Assembly: GCA_016124455.1 (NCBI GenBank)
Contig: WGNQ01000011.1
Span: 1-64,000 of the forward strand
Length of the DNA: 64,000 nucleotides
Source: Sideroxydans sp.
GTDB taxonomy: Bacteria; Pseudomonadota; Gammaproteobacteria; Burkholderiales; Gallionellaceae
Direction: 5' to 3'
The notes beneath the pieces were generated by a model. It ran no database searches, was not told where the DNA came from, and was given only the letters and a program-made list of their open reading frames with translations. Below, in pieces: positions 49,982-59,374 of this stretch. Position numbers and translations under genes: made by a program. Position 1 is the stretch's first letter. Every line of letters starts with the position of its first letter.

Positions 49982-51184
49982 TTAATTCGCGGCCATTTTT
50001 TGCGCGGATACGCGTTCCGCAGGAACCTCCTTGACCTGCACCACATTGCCCGGCCTGACCTGCTGCACGCCATCGACGATGACGCGTTCGCCACCCTGCA
50101 ATCCGGTGCGGACGATTTGCTGGCCGCCAACCCGCTGCCCCAGCGTGACCGCACGATAGGCAACCTTGTGATCAGCGCCGACCACGTATACGAATTTCTT
50201 GTTCTGGTCGTTGCCGATGGCGCTTTCCGGCACCACGATCGCATTGTCGTCATTGCTGCCCGCCATCTTCACCGAGACGAACATGCCGGGAATGAGGCGG
50301 CCGCTTTCATTGGCAAACCGCGCGCGCGCACGTATCGTGCCGGAACCGGTATCGATGTGATTGTCGAAGCTGTAGATCGTCCCGACATAGGGATGCGACT
50401 CATCACCCTGCACCACCAGTTCGACCGGGATGCGCCGTTCTTCGTCCGGGGTGTCGGCGTGGGGGCGGATGCTCTCCATGTAGGTCTGCTCGTCGACATC
50501 GAAGTCGGCATAAATGCCGTTGCGCGAAACGATCGAAGTCAGCACCGGCGCATTGCTGCCGGACTGCACCAGGTTGCCCACGGTGATTTCCGCCCGGCTT
50601 ACCCGCCCGGCAATCGGCGCCTTGACATAAGCACGATCGAGATCAACCCTGGCCTGCTTCAATTCCGCTTCGGCGACCAGAACTGCGGCCTGCGCAACGC
50701 GATAGGCGTTCGCCCGCTCGTCGTACAGTTGCTGCGGAATCGCTTGCGTCTTGATCATATTGGCTGCCCGCTCAAGCTCTATCCTGGCAAACCCGGCATT
50801 GGCATTGGCCGATGCAAGGCCGGCCTCAGCCTTGGCCGCAACCGCTTCATAGGGGCGAGGATCAATAACGAACAGCACCGCGCCCGCCTTGACCGTCTGG
50901 CCGTCTTTAAAGCGTATCTCGGTAATGCGCCCGCTGACTTCCGGACGAATCTGCGCATAATCCACAGCCTGCGTGCGTCCGGAAAATTCCGACCAGACAC
51001 GGACTTTCTGGGGCGCGACGTTCTGTACGCTGACGGTAACGGCGGGATTTGCCGCCGCAGCCGAAGTTTGCGCACCGGCCTCCGGGATCGTGTGCAGCGC
51101 CGCTGCCATGGCACCCAGCGTTATCAGACTGATGGCGCCCAGCAACATGCGCCGATTTTTTGTGAAATGTGTGACGTTTAACAT
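49982..51184 (-). CDS. RND efflux periplasmic adaptor (MexA-like)
   Basis: 400 aa. ATG 51184 has AGGGGA six nt upstream; an open frame continues to 51283 without such a site. N-terminal membrane/signal helix (MLLGAISLITLGAMAAALH), then barrel-sandwich hybrid with coiled-coil hairpin (YVKAPIAGRVSRAEITVGN) and beta-barrel domains. First gene of the pump operon; a -10-like TATACT and a TetR operator candidate lie 40-56 bp upstream. Confidence 0.93.
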   Translation of the reverse strand: MLNVTHFTKNRRMLLGAISLITLGAMAAALHTIPEAGAQTSAAAANPAVTVSVQNVAPQKVRVWSEFSGRTQAVDYAQIRPEVSGRITEIRFKDGQTVKAGAVLFVIDPRPYEAVAAKAEAGLASANANAGFARIELERAANMIKTQAIPQQLYDERANAYRVAQAAVLVAEAELKQARVDLDRAYVKAPIAGRVSRAEITVGNLVQSGSNAPVLTSIVSRNGIYADFDVDEQTYMESIRPHADTPDEERRIPVELVVQGDESHPYVGTIYSFDNHIDTGSGTIRARARFANESGRLIPGMFVSVKMAGSNDDNAIVVPESAIGNDQNKKFVYVVGADHKVAYRAVTLGQRVGGQQIVRTGLQGGERVIVDGVQQVRPGNVVQVKEVPAERVSAQKMAAN

Positions 51185-51223
51185 TGCAGATCCCCTTATG
51201 AGCAACTTGTTTCGCTTTGCAAA

Positions 51224-51239
51224 TTGACCGGTCAGTATA
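51224..51239 (-). promoter_or_regulatory. Candidate TetR operator over the -10 of the efflux operon
   Basis: TTGACCGGTCAGTA (51224-51237) has the palindrome TGACCGGTCA at its centre. A nearly identical site precedes tetR. On the minus strand it overlaps TATACT (51234-51239), a possible -10 for mexA; the matching -35 is poor. Binding here would block transcription. Confidence 0.65.
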
Positions 51240-51321
51240 GTGTTGCCCGTTAAAAAAACCGCATATCTGCGGATTCGAATCACTCGCTACCTTGTTACCA
51301 ATGCTGCCAACCCATTACTTT

Positions 51322-51942
51322 TTACTTTTGCGGCGCCCCGCCCTTCAGCCCCAGAATCCGGAATAGCCCGGGCTTCAAATCCCGCTGCAACGCAGCAATG
51401 TCATTCTGGATCCTGGCCAGCATCAACTGCCCGAGGATAAACGTCGATATTTCATGCGCCACGCTCTTGATATCCGTTCCGTCCGGTATCAGCCCTTCTG
51501 CCGCCATATCCCGCAGGGCGCTTTCGTAATAGCTTTCCTTGCGGCGGATAATCTCGTCATACTTTTCCCGGATACCTTGCTCCTGGCCGGCCATTTCACA
51601 GCTCAGCGAAGAGGCGGGACAGCCACATACCTGGCTGTACTTCCGGGCGATTTCCGCCTGTCGTTCACAAATATAGTCGGCCAGATCTTCAAAGCGGGTG
51701 ATCGGCTGTTTTGACGCCGAGAAAATCTGGTCGTAAGTCGTCTTGGTTTCCTGATACGTCATTTCCATCGAAGCGATTGCCAGCTCCGCTTTCGAAGGAA
51801 AAAAATGATAAAAGCTGCCCTTGTTTACATTGGCGGCCTTGCAAATATCATCAACGCTCACAGAACCATAGCTTTTTTTCCACAGCAATTCCTGTGCTGT
51901 ATCGATCAGCCTCTGTCTGGTATCTGGTTTAGCGCAAACCAT
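51322..51942 (-). CDS. TetR family repressor of the adjacent efflux operon
   Basis: 206 aa. Helix-turn-helix near residues 27-48 (VSVDDICKAANVNKGSFYHFF). The ligand domain carries three cysteines close together, C106, C108 and C115 (VCGCPASSLSC), which suggests an electrophile or redox sensor as in NemR (inference). GAGGGA precedes ATG 51942. Located just upstream of and codirectional with mexA; matching palindromes precede both genes. Confidence 0.88.
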   Translation of the reverse strand: MVCAKPDTRQRLIDTAQELLWKKSYGSVSVDDICKAANVNKGSFYHFFPSKAELAIASMEMTYQETKTTYDQIFSASKQPITRFEDLADYICERQAEIARKYSQVCGCPASSLSCEMAGQEQGIREKYDEIIRRKESYYESALRDMAAEGLIPDGTDIKSVAHEISTFILGQLMLARIQNDIAALQRDLKPGLFRILGLKGGAPQK

Positions 51943-51969
51943 TGGAAATCTTCCCTCGTTTTTGTTGCA

Positions 51970-51997
51970 ATGTTACGCCTCTTTACTGATCGGTCAA
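51970..51997 (-). promoter_or_regulatory. tetR promoter with embedded operator
   Basis: On the minus strand TTGACC (51992-51997) and TAACAT (51970-51975) are 16 bp apart. The -35 is part of TTGACCGATCAGTA (51984-51997), which differs by one base from the site before mexA. This layout implies autorepression. Confidence 0.65.
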
Positions 51998-52042
51998 GTA
52001 ATTTTCTAACCGATTATTTTTAATTGGTTTCTGGCCGCACCG

Positions 52043-53131
52043 TCAGCGCTGCACGCGCGCCACGATGCGCAAATCGCGCCCGATCTGGCGCACGTCTTTC
52101 CATTCGAGTTCGATGCGCTGTTCCAGGCGGGCGAGTTCGCCCAGCCGCGCAATGCCGCGCGCCATGTCGCCGAGCAATTGCGGTGCAACATACAGCACCA
52201 GCTCGTCCACCAGCCCGGCCTGCAACAGCGAACCGTTGAGTTTGCTGCCGGCTTCCACCAGCACTTCGTTGCATCCCTGGTCGGCGAGGTCGCGCAGCAC
52301 GGCCGCGACATCCACCTGCCCATTTTCGCCCGGCAGCGACACCACGCGCGCGCCAGCCGCTTCCAGCGCGATCGCCTTCTGTACATCCTGCATGGCTGTA
52401 TAAACCATCACGCCCGGCTGTTGCAGCAGACGCGCATCGGGCGACAGGCGCAAGGCATTGTCCACGATCGCGCGCAGCGGCTGGCGAGGCGTCTCGATAC
52501 CGCGCACGTTGAGTTGCGGATCGTCGGCGAGCACGGTGCCGATGCCGGTGAGCACCACACAGGAACGTGCACGCCAATGCTGCACATCCTGCCGCGCGAC
52601 ATCGCCGGTGATCCACTGGCTTACGCCATTGGCGAGCGCGGTGCGCGCATCCAGGCTCATGCCGATCTTGCTGCGCACCCACGGTATGCCACGCGTCATG
52701 CGCGCGACGAAACCGGTGTTGAGTTCATGCGCCGCCGCTTCCATGAGGCCGCTGTCGACCTCGATACCGGCTGCGCGCAGGCGCGCAATGCCGGTACCGG
52801 CGACCTTTGGATTAGGATCCTGCATCGCCATTACCACGCGCGCCACACCTGCTTCAACCAGCGCATCGGCGCAAGGCGGGGTACGGCCGTGATGGCTGCA
52901 GGGTTCGAGCGTGACATAGGCGGTGGCGCCGCGTGCCGCATCACCGGCTGCGCGCAAGGCATGCACTTCGGCATGCGCTTCGCCCGCACGCTCATGCCAG
53001 CCTTCACCGACAACTGCACCATCCTTCACCAGCACGCAGCCGACGCGCGGGTTGGGACTGGTGGTATACAAGCCGCGCTCCGCCAGTTGCAGCGCACGCG
53101 CCATCCACTGACTGTCGGCGGCGGCCAGCAT
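52043..53131 (-). CDS. ribD: Riboflavin biosynthesis deaminase/reductase
   Basis: Bifunctional, 362 aa. The N-terminal cytidine-deaminase-like domain has zinc ligands in HAEVHAL and PCSHHGRTPPC; the C-terminal reductase has VRSKIGMSLDARTA and EAGSKLNGSLL. Acts between GTP cyclohydrolase II and lumazine synthase. Two bp separate it from nrdR upstream. Confidence 0.95.
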   Translation of the reverse strand: MLAAADSQWMARALQLAERGLYTTSPNPRVGCVLVKDGAVVGEGWHERAGEAHAEVHALRAAGDAARGATAYVTLEPCSHHGRTPPCADALVEAGVARVVMAMQDPNPKVAGTGIARLRAAGIEVDSGLMEAAAHELNTGFVARMTRGIPWVRSKIGMSLDARTALANGVSQWITGDVARQDVQHWRARSCVVLTGIGTVLADDPQLNVRGIETPRQPLRAIVDNALRLSPDARLLQQPGVMVYTAMQDVQKAIALEAAGARVVSLPGENGQVDVAAVLRDLADQGCNEVLVEAGSKLNGSLLQAGLVDELVLYVAPQLLGDMARGIARLGELARLEQRIELEWKDVRQIGRDLRIVARVQR

Positions 53132-53133
53132 GA

Positions 53134-53610
53134 CTAGTCGGTCTTGCGGCGGCGTGCCGGCTTCTTGCGCACGGCCGCGACGGCATCGGTGAAATCATCT
53201 TCGTCCTGGAAGCTCTTGTATACCGAGGCGAAGCGAATGTAGGCAACCTTGTCGAGCCGGAGCAATTCCTTCATCACCATCTCGCCGATCTGGCGCGAAT
53301 CGATCTCGCGTTCGCCGAGCGCGAAGATTTTCTGCTGGACGTGATCGATGGCCGCATCGACCAGGCTGGTGGGAACCGGACGCTTGTGCAGCGCACGGGT
53401 AAAACTCGTGTGCAATTTTTCTTCGCTGAATTCGCTGCGCATGCCATTCTGCTTGACCACCTGCGGCATGCGCAGCTCTATCGTCTCATTGGTGCTGAAG
53501 CGCTTGTCGCATGACAGGCAGCGGCGGCGGCGGCGGATGCTGTCGCCTTCCTCGCTTTCGCGGGTGTCGATCACCTGGGTGTCGGGGCCTTTGCAGAACG
53601 GGCATCTCAT
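53134..53610 (-). CDS. nrdR: Ribonucleotide reductase regulator NrdR
   Basis: Zinc-ribbon/ATP-cone repressor of nrd genes, 158 aa. From ATG 53610: [20 protein letters not shown], with CPFC and CLSC zinc ligands, then the ATP-cone ([16 protein letters not shown]). The frame is open 21 codons further upstream without support. Between glyA and ribD as usual. Confidence 0.96.
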   Translation of the reverse strand: MRCPFCKGPDTQVIDTRESEEGDSIRRRRRCLSCDKRFSTNETIELRMPQVVKQNGMRSEFSEEKLHTSFTRALHKRPVPTSLVDAAIDHVQQKIFALGEREIDSRQIGEMVMKELLRLDKVAYIRFASVYKSFQDEDDFTDAVAAVRKKPARRRKTD

Positions 53611-53773
53611 CGGCCACCCCCGCCAACTGCCGCGCAGTCGTGCGTCACGTGCTCGCTCGCTCGCTGCCAGCATGCCGACATATGGCTCCGCAAGGTTTTC
53701 CCGTCACTCACTGCGCGACTCCTCCCACTCGTGCCTGCCCGTGACATTTCTCGAAGTAGCCGGGGATTCCGGC

Positions 53774-55021
53774 TTACTCGCTGTATACCGGAAACTGCGT
53801 AGTCAGCTTCTTCACCTCGCCGGCAACGCGTGCGATCACCGCCTCGTCGTTCGGCGCGTCAAGCACGTCGGCGATCAGGTTGGCGAGCTTCTCGGCTTCC
53901 AGTTCCTTGAAGCCGCGCGTGGTCATCGCCGGCGAGCCGATGCGGATGCCGCTGGTAACGAACGGCTTCTGCGGGTCGTTCGGGATCGCGTTCTTGTTGA
54001 CGGTGATATGCGCCTTGCCCAGTGCGGCCTCGGCATCCTTGCCGGTGAGGTTCTTCGCCTGCAGGTCGACCAGGAACACGTGGCTTTCGGTACGGCCGGA
54101 AACGATGCGCACACCGCGCTCCTGCAGCACCTTGGCCATCACGCGCGCATTGTCGACCACCTGCTTCTGGTATGCCTTGAACTCCTTGCTCGCGGCCTCC
54201 TTGAACGCAACCGCCTTGGCCGCGATCACGTGCATCAGCGGGCCGCCCTGCAGCTGCGGGAAGATCGCGGAATTCAGCGCCTTCTCGTGTTCCGCCTTGG
54301 ACAGGATCAGGCCACCGCGCGGGCCGCGCAGCGTCTTGTGGGTGGTGGTGGTCACGAAGTCGGCGATGCCCACCGGATTCGGATAGCAGCCTGCCGCCAC
54401 CAGGCCGGCGTAATGCGCCATGTCCACAAACAGGTAGGCACCGACGCTGTCGGCGATCTTGCGGAAGCGTTTCCAGTCGATCACCAGCGCATAGGCGGAA
54501 GCACCGGCCACGATCATCTTCGGCTTGTGCTCGTTGGCCAGCTGCTGCACCTGGTCGTAGTCGATTTCTTCCTTGGCATTGAGGCCGTAGGTGATGGCGT
54601 TGTACAGCTTGCCGCTGATGTTGACCGATGCACCGTGGGTCAGGTGGCCGCCGTGCGCGAGGCTCATGCCGAGGATGGTGTCGCCGGGCTTGAGCACCGA
54701 GACATAAACCGCCTGGTTGGCCTGCGAGCCGGAGTGCGGCTGCACGTTGGCGTATTCGGCACCGAACAGCGCCTTGGCGCGGTCGATGGCGAGCTGCTCG
54801 GCGACATCCACGTATTCGCAGCCGCCGTAGTAGCGCTTGCCGGGATAGCCTTCAGCATATTTATTGGTGAGCTTGCTGCCCTGCGCTTCCATCACCGCCG
54901 GGCTGGTGTAGTTTTCCGAGGCGATCAGTTCGATGTGATCTTCCTGGCGACGGTTTTCATCCTGGATGGCCGCCCACAATTCGGGGTCGGTATGGGCAAT
55001 GGTATTTTTGCTGGAGAACAT
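53774..55021 (-). CDS. glyA: Serine hydroxymethyltransferase
   Basis: PLP enzyme interconverting serine and glycine with tetrahydrofolate; 415 aa. From ATG 55021 ([15 protein letters not shown]). [20 protein letters not shown] and the PLP lysine in [14 protein letters not shown] are present. A GC-rich hairpin (AGCCGG/CCGGCT) touches the stop codon, without a T-run. Likely first gene of a glyA-nrdR-ribD unit. Confidence 0.96.
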   Translation of the reverse strand: MFSSKNTIAHTDPELWAAIQDENRRQEDHIELIASENYTSPAVMEAQGSKLTNKYAEGYPGKRYYGGCEYVDVAEQLAIDRAKALFGAEYANVQPHSGSQANQAVYVSVLKPGDTILGMSLAHGGHLTHGASVNISGKLYNAITYGLNAKEEIDYDQVQQLANEHKPKMIVAGASAYALVIDWKRFRKIADSVGAYLFVDMAHYAGLVAAGCYPNPVGIADFVTTTTHKTLRGPRGGLILSKAEHEKALNSAIFPQLQGGPLMHVIAAKAVAFKEAASKEFKAYQKQVVDNARVMAKVLQERGVRIVSGRTESHVFLVDLQAKNLTGKDAEAALGKAHITVNKNAIPNDPQKPFVTSGIRIGSPAMTTRGFKELEAEKLANLIADVLDAPNDEAVIARVAGEVKKLTTQFPVYSE

Positions 55022-55143
55022 GGCAAGCCTTCTTGTATTAAAAGATAAATCGGCAAATGGCACTAAGCCGGGAAGGCGCGCATTTTATCATGCCGTAACA
55101 AAAGGGCGGAAATACTGAAAAACAGGGGAGCGCCCCGGCCGCG

Positions 55144-56616
55144 TCACTGCCCCAACGGCCGTGGCTTGGCCACGCCAAAACCCTGCACAAAATCGATGCC
55201 GATCTCCCTGAGCCGGGTGATGATCTCGTCGCTCTCGACGAATTCGGCAATAGTCGCAACGCCGATTTTCTTGGCAACCCGGTTGATTGCCACGACCTTG
55301 GCGAGCGCCACCGGATCGTTCAGGATATGCAGGATGATGTTGCCGTCGATCTTCAGGAATTCCACCTGGAAACCGCGGATACGGTCGAACATCGCCTGGT
55401 CGCGGCCGAAACCGCTGAGCGCGACCTGGCCGCCGGACTGGCTGATCCGCCGCGCGAATGCGGCGACCTCCGCGCCTCTCGCAACAAGTTCCGAATGCGG
55501 TATCTCGAAGCACAATGCGGCGCCGGGTACGCCATATTGCAGCAGGGTCACGCCCAGGTAATCCGGAAAACCGCGATCGCCTATCGTCGCCTCCGACAGG
55601 TTGACGAAGAAAACCGAGCCCTCGCGCCAGGTTTTCTGCTGGACCTGGATGGCAATCCGTTCCGTTACATGCTGCACCACCCAGCGATCCAGGTACGGCA
55701 TCATGCCGTGCTTTTCGGCCAGCGGGAAAAAGGCGCCCGGCGGCATCATGCCTTCCTCTTCCTCCATCAGGCGCACCAGGATTTCATGGTATTCGGCACC
55801 GTCCGGATTGAGTGCCAGTGGCGCGATCTGCTGGTAGAACAGGGCAAACTCGTTTTTCTCGATGGCCGCCACGATCTCCGCGCTCGCTTCCCTGTGCCCG
55901 GTCACTTCCTCGGCAAACGAATCCACGAACAATGCCTGGCTGGCCGCCGCATCCTGCTCCGGAACCTCTATCACCACATCCCCGTGCTCGGTCACATCGT
56001 CGATCAGCATGTAGAACCCGGCCACTTTGCCGCTATCGGCAAACTGGGGCACATGCGTCACCGCGAGTTTGTAGATCGCACCATTCGCCATTTGCTGCGT
56101 CCGCTCATATTTGGCGATGTGGCCATCCAGTGCCTGCCGGATATATGGGGTGATTTCCTGATAGACCCGGGCACCCAGTATCTGGTTGAGGTGCACGCCG
56201 TCGATCTGCTCGGGCCGCAGCTGCAACCATTCCCGGCTGGCGCGGTTGTGGTAGCGGCAGCGCCCGCCGGCATCCACGAACATCACCATGATCGCCAGCA
56301 CTTCGTCGATCAGGTTCAGGCGCGGCTTGCTTGCGGCAAGCTCCGCCTCGACGCTTTTACGCAGCCGGGTTTCGCGCTCAAGCTTGGTTTTTACCGATGA
56401 CAACTGCGCTGTGCGGCGCATGAATATCCATTCCGCCCGCGATACCCGGGCAGCTTCGGCCAGCACCGCCGCCACCAGCACCCCGGCAAGAAAGGTGGCC
56501 CACTGCATGCTGAGCTGGGTGAAATAGATGGTAAAAACGAGCACCGCGGCAATCGCAATAACGGCGATGGCCGATACGAAGGGTTTGACCGACTGCATTA
56601 ACTTGCGGCTTCGCAT
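55144..56616 (-). CDS. Membrane PAS-EAL protein with degenerate EAL domain
   Basis: 490 aa. Two membrane helices near the N-terminus (about 11-55), a coiled coil, a PAS domain (about 105-215) and an EAL-like domain (about 245-490). E of HEILVRL, N of FVNLS, LKIDGN and AEFVES are kept, but the DDFGTG pair is replaced by SGFGRD, so metal binding and hydrolysis are probably lost. It may bind cyclic di-GMP or a protein instead (inference). Between glyA and pmbA. Confidence 0.85.
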   Translation of the reverse strand: MRSRKLMQSVKPFVSAIAVIAIAAVLVFTIYFTQLSMQWATFLAGVLVAAVLAEAARVSRAEWIFMRRTAQLSSVKTKLERETRLRKSVEAELAASKPRLNLIDEVLAIMVMFVDAGGRCRYHNRASREWLQLRPEQIDGVHLNQILGARVYQEITPYIRQALDGHIAKYERTQQMANGAIYKLAVTHVPQFADSGKVAGFYMLIDDVTEHGDVVIEVPEQDAAASQALFVDSFAEEVTGHREASAEIVAAIEKNEFALFYQQIAPLALNPDGAEYHEILVRLMEEEEGMMPPGAFFPLAEKHGMMPYLDRWVVQHVTERIAIQVQQKTWREGSVFFVNLSEATIGDRGFPDYLGVTLLQYGVPGAALCFEIPHSELVARGAEVAAFARRISQSGGQVALSGFGRDQAMFDRIRGFQVEFLKIDGNIILHILNDPVALAKVVAINRVAKKIGVATIAEFVESDEIITRLREIGIDFVQGFGVAKPRPLGQ

Positions 56617-56708
56617 TTCCCCTCCTCACATGCGTGAACGGGTCTGCCGCAGCACGGCAGGAGCAGGCATCTTAAAGCAGGTACAGCGTACTTCCAGGCG
56701 CCGCCTGA

Positions 56709-58094
56709 CTAGCGCCCGGCCACCATCATGTTCTCGATCAGGATGGAACCGCACTGGCGCGAACCCTGCACCAGCATGTCGTTACCGACGGCGACGATCT
56801 GGCGGTACATATCCTTGAGGTTACCCGCGATGGTGATCTCTTCCACCGGATACTGGATTTCGCCATGCTCCACCCAGAACCCGGCCGCGCCACGCGAATA
56901 ATCGCCGGTAACATAGTTTACGCCCTGTCCGAGCAATTCGGTGACCACCAGGCCACGCCCCATTTGCCTGAGCAGGCCGTCGAAATCCAGCTTGCCCGAC
57001 TGCAGGATCAGGTTGTGGCTGCCGCCGGCATTGCCGGTGGTCTGCATGCCCAGCTTGCGCGCGGAATAACTGCCGAGGAAATAGCCTTGCAGCATGCCCG
57101 CTTCGACGATGGCGCGGCGCTGCGTGCGCACGCCTTCCGCGTCAAACGGGCTGCTGGCCAGCCCCCTGCGGATATCCGGTATGTCGTCGATGCGCACGAT
57201 GTCGGCAAACACCTGCTGGCCCAGCTGGTCGAGCAGGAAAGAAGATTTGCGGTACAGGCTGCCGCCGCTTACCGCATGGGCGAAATGGCTGAGCAGGCTG
57301 GCTGCCACCGGCGCCTCGTACAGCACCGGCACCTGGCAAGTGGGAATGCTGCGCGCCTTGAGACGGCGCACGGTGCGCTCGGCCGCAATGCGCCCGACCT
57401 CTTCCACCCGCAGCATTTCGGCCGCGTCGCGCGCCTCGCTGTACCAGTAATCGCGCTGCATGCCATCGCCCCTGCCGGCGATTACCGCGCAGCTGATGCT
57501 GTGGCGCGAGGTAGGGTAACCGGCATTGAAACCGAGGCTGTTGGCATAAGCGAACTGCCCCTCGTGCACGTGCACGGTGGCGCCTTCGGAATTGCGGATG
57601 CGCTTGTCGCTGGCGAAAGCCGCCTGCTCGCATTCACCGGCCAGCTGGATTGCCTGCTCCACATCCAGCAACCACGGATGATAAAGGTCGAGCTCGACCA
57701 CCTCGGTCGCCAGCAATGCCTTGTCCGGCAATCCCGCACAATCGTCGCTGGCCGTAAAGCGCGCAATGTTCAATGCAGCGTCCACCGTGTCGCGCATCGC
57801 CTGCTGCGAAAAATCGGACGTGCTCGCATTGCCGCGATGCTGGCCAAGGTAAACGCTGACGCTCAGCCCCTTGTCGCGGTTGTATTCGATGGTTTCTACC
57901 GCGCCCTGGCGCACCGTGACGGACTGCCCGAAACCTTCCGACACCTCTGCCGCACAGGCGGTCGCTCCCTGCTGTGCGGCATAGTGGATGATGTCGTCGT
58001 TCATCCGCTGCAGGGTATCGGCAGCAAGTGAGAAGCGATGCTCGGTCTGTACAATCCCGGTTTTGGCGCTTTTGGCTTTGGCAACTTGTCTCAT
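56709..58094 (-). CDS. pmbA: Metalloprotease PmbA (TldE)
   Basis: Partner of TldD in processing of modified peptides and of CcdA-type antitoxins. 461 aa, colinear with E. coli PmbA: LASSPFDAEGVRTQRR, YFLGSYSARKLG, GDYSRGAAGFWVEHGEIQYP and ITIAGNLKDM are conserved. Divergent from darP, with 38 bp between the two starts; these two genes are adjacent in many proteobacteria. Confidence 0.94.
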   Translation of the reverse strand: MRQVAKAKSAKTGIVQTEHRFSLAADTLQRMNDDIIHYAAQQGATACAAEVSEGFGQSVTVRQGAVETIEYNRDKGLSVSVYLGQHRGNASTSDFSQQAMRDTVDAALNIARFTASDDCAGLPDKALLATEVVELDLYHPWLLDVEQAIQLAGECEQAAFASDKRIRNSEGATVHVHEGQFAYANSLGFNAGYPTSRHSISCAVIAGRGDGMQRDYWYSEARDAAEMLRVEEVGRIAAERTVRRLKARSIPTCQVPVLYEAPVAASLLSHFAHAVSGGSLYRKSSFLLDQLGQQVFADIVRIDDIPDIRRGLASSPFDAEGVRTQRRAIVEAGMLQGYFLGSYSARKLGMQTTGNAGGSHNLILQSGKLDFDGLLRQMGRGLVVTELLGQGVNYVTGDYSRGAAGFWVEHGEIQYPVEEITIAGNLKDMYRQIVAVGNDMLVQGSRQCGSILIENMMVAGR

Positions 58095-58132
58095 GTCGGG
58101 AAATTCAGCAAAACGGATTGATAGAAGGCGTT

Positions 58133-58687
58133 ATGATAACAACATCCATTTATTATTTCGCCGTCATGCACGCAGACCAACACCACAACCAGGACGAAGA
58201 AGACCTGGACCAGCCGCTCAGCAAAACCCGGCGCAAACAGCAGATGCACGACTTGCAGGACATCGGCGAGCGCATCGCAGTGCTGGGCAACGACAAACTG
58301 GCAGAGCTGGATTTGCCGGAAAGGCTGCTGGACGCCATCCGCGAATTGCGGCGCATCAACAAGTTCGGCGCGCAGCGGCGGCAGATGCAGTACATCGGCA
58401 AGCTGATGCGCGATGTCGAGACCGGCCCGATCATCGCCAAGTTGGACGCCTGGAGCGGGGTTTCGCTGCAGCATACGGCATGGCTGCACCGCATCGAGCG
58501 CTGGCGCGACCGCCTGCTGGAAGACAGTAATGCGCTGACCGAATTGCTGGCCGACCATCCGGATGCCGACACCCAGCACCTGCGCGCGCTGATCCGCAAC
58601 GCACACCGGGAAAAGGAGCTCAACAAGCCGCCGAAAAGCTATCGCGAAATCTTCCAGGTACTGCGTGACATGATGCCGGAAGAGTGA
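58133..58687 (+). CDS. darP: Ribosome-associated protein DarP (YjgA)
   Basis: Late 50S-assembly factor, 184 aa from ATG 58133, which has GAAGG six nt upstream. The family-conserved part starts at an internal ATG (58166) giving 173 aa, so the true start is uncertain. RRQMQYIGKLMRD, LRALIRNAHREKELNKPPKS and EIFQVLRD are diagnostic. Followed after 3 bp by the esterase. Confidence 0.92.
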   Translation: MITTSIYYFAVMHADQHHNQDEEDLDQPLSKTRRKQQMHDLQDIGERIAVLGNDKLAELDLPERLLDAIRELRRINKFGAQRRQMQYIGKLMRDVETGPIIAKLDAWSGVSLQHTAWLHRIERWRDRLLEDSNALTELLADHPDADTQHLRALIRNAHREKELNKPPKSYREIFQVLRDMMPEE

Positions 58688-58690
58688 GCC

Positions 58691-59374
58691 ATGCCGGATA
58701 CAAGCACGATGAATGACACCCTGCCCCATATCACGCTGGAAACCGGCCCCGTCCCCAGGCACAGCATCATCTGGCTGCACGGCCTCGGTGCCGACGGCGA
58801 GGACTTCGTGCCGGTCGCCGAGCAGATGCAGCTGCCGGTGGCGGTACGCTATATTTTCCCGCATGCGCCGATGCAGCCGGTGACCATCAACGGCGGCTAC
58901 GTGATGCGCGCCTGGTACGACATCATCGCCACCAACATCGGGGCCGCCCAGGATGAGGCCGGCATTCGTGATTCGCAGGCGGAAATCGAAAAACTGATCG
59001 CGCAGGAAAAGCAGCGCGGCATTGCGGCACAGCACATTTATCTCGCGGGATTTTCGCAGGGCGGCGCTATCGCACTGCACGCCGGGCTGCGCCATGCCGA
59101 ACGGCTGGGCGGCGTCATCGCGCTGTCCACCTATCTGCCGCTATCGCATACGCTGGCCCAGGAAGCACACGCCGCCAACCGCGAACTTGCCATCTTCATG
59201 GCACACGGCGACAGCGACCCAATCGTGCCTTACGCACTGGGCAAATCGTCGGCGCAGAAACTGCAGGACCTGGGCTATCAACTAAGCTGGCACGAATACG
59301 GCATGCCGCATTCGGTGTGCGCGGAAGAAATCGACGACCTCGCCCACTGGCTCGGCACACGACTGGCTCAATAG
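58691..59374 (+). CDS. Carboxylesterase/phospholipase, alpha/beta hydrolase
   Basis: 227 aa cytosolic hydrolase of the acyl-thioesterase/carboxylesterase family. Catalytic serine in GFSQGG, aspartate in HGDSDPIVP and histidine in GMPHSV form the triad; HGLGADGEDFVP is the oxyanion-side motif. Overlaps the end of the convergent PilZ-like gene by 7 bp. Confidence 0.92.
   Translation: MPDTSTMNDTLPHITLETGPVPRHSIIWLHGLGADGEDFVPVAEQMQLPVAVRYIFPHAPMQPVTINGGYVMRAWYDIIATNIGAAQDEAGIRDSQAEIEKLIAQEKQRGIAAQHIYLAGFSQGGAIALHAGLRHAERLGGVIALSTYLPLSHTLAQEAHAANRELAIFMAHGDSDPIVPYALGKSSAQKLQDLGYQLSWHEYGMPHSVCAEEIDDLAHWLGTRLAQ

Noticed and set aside
48251-51181. 976-codon open frame on the plus strand
   Set aside because: It runs antisense across the RND pump and adaptor genes, whose minus-strand frames have clear family motifs; its translation is His/Arg/Gln-rich and unlike any protein.
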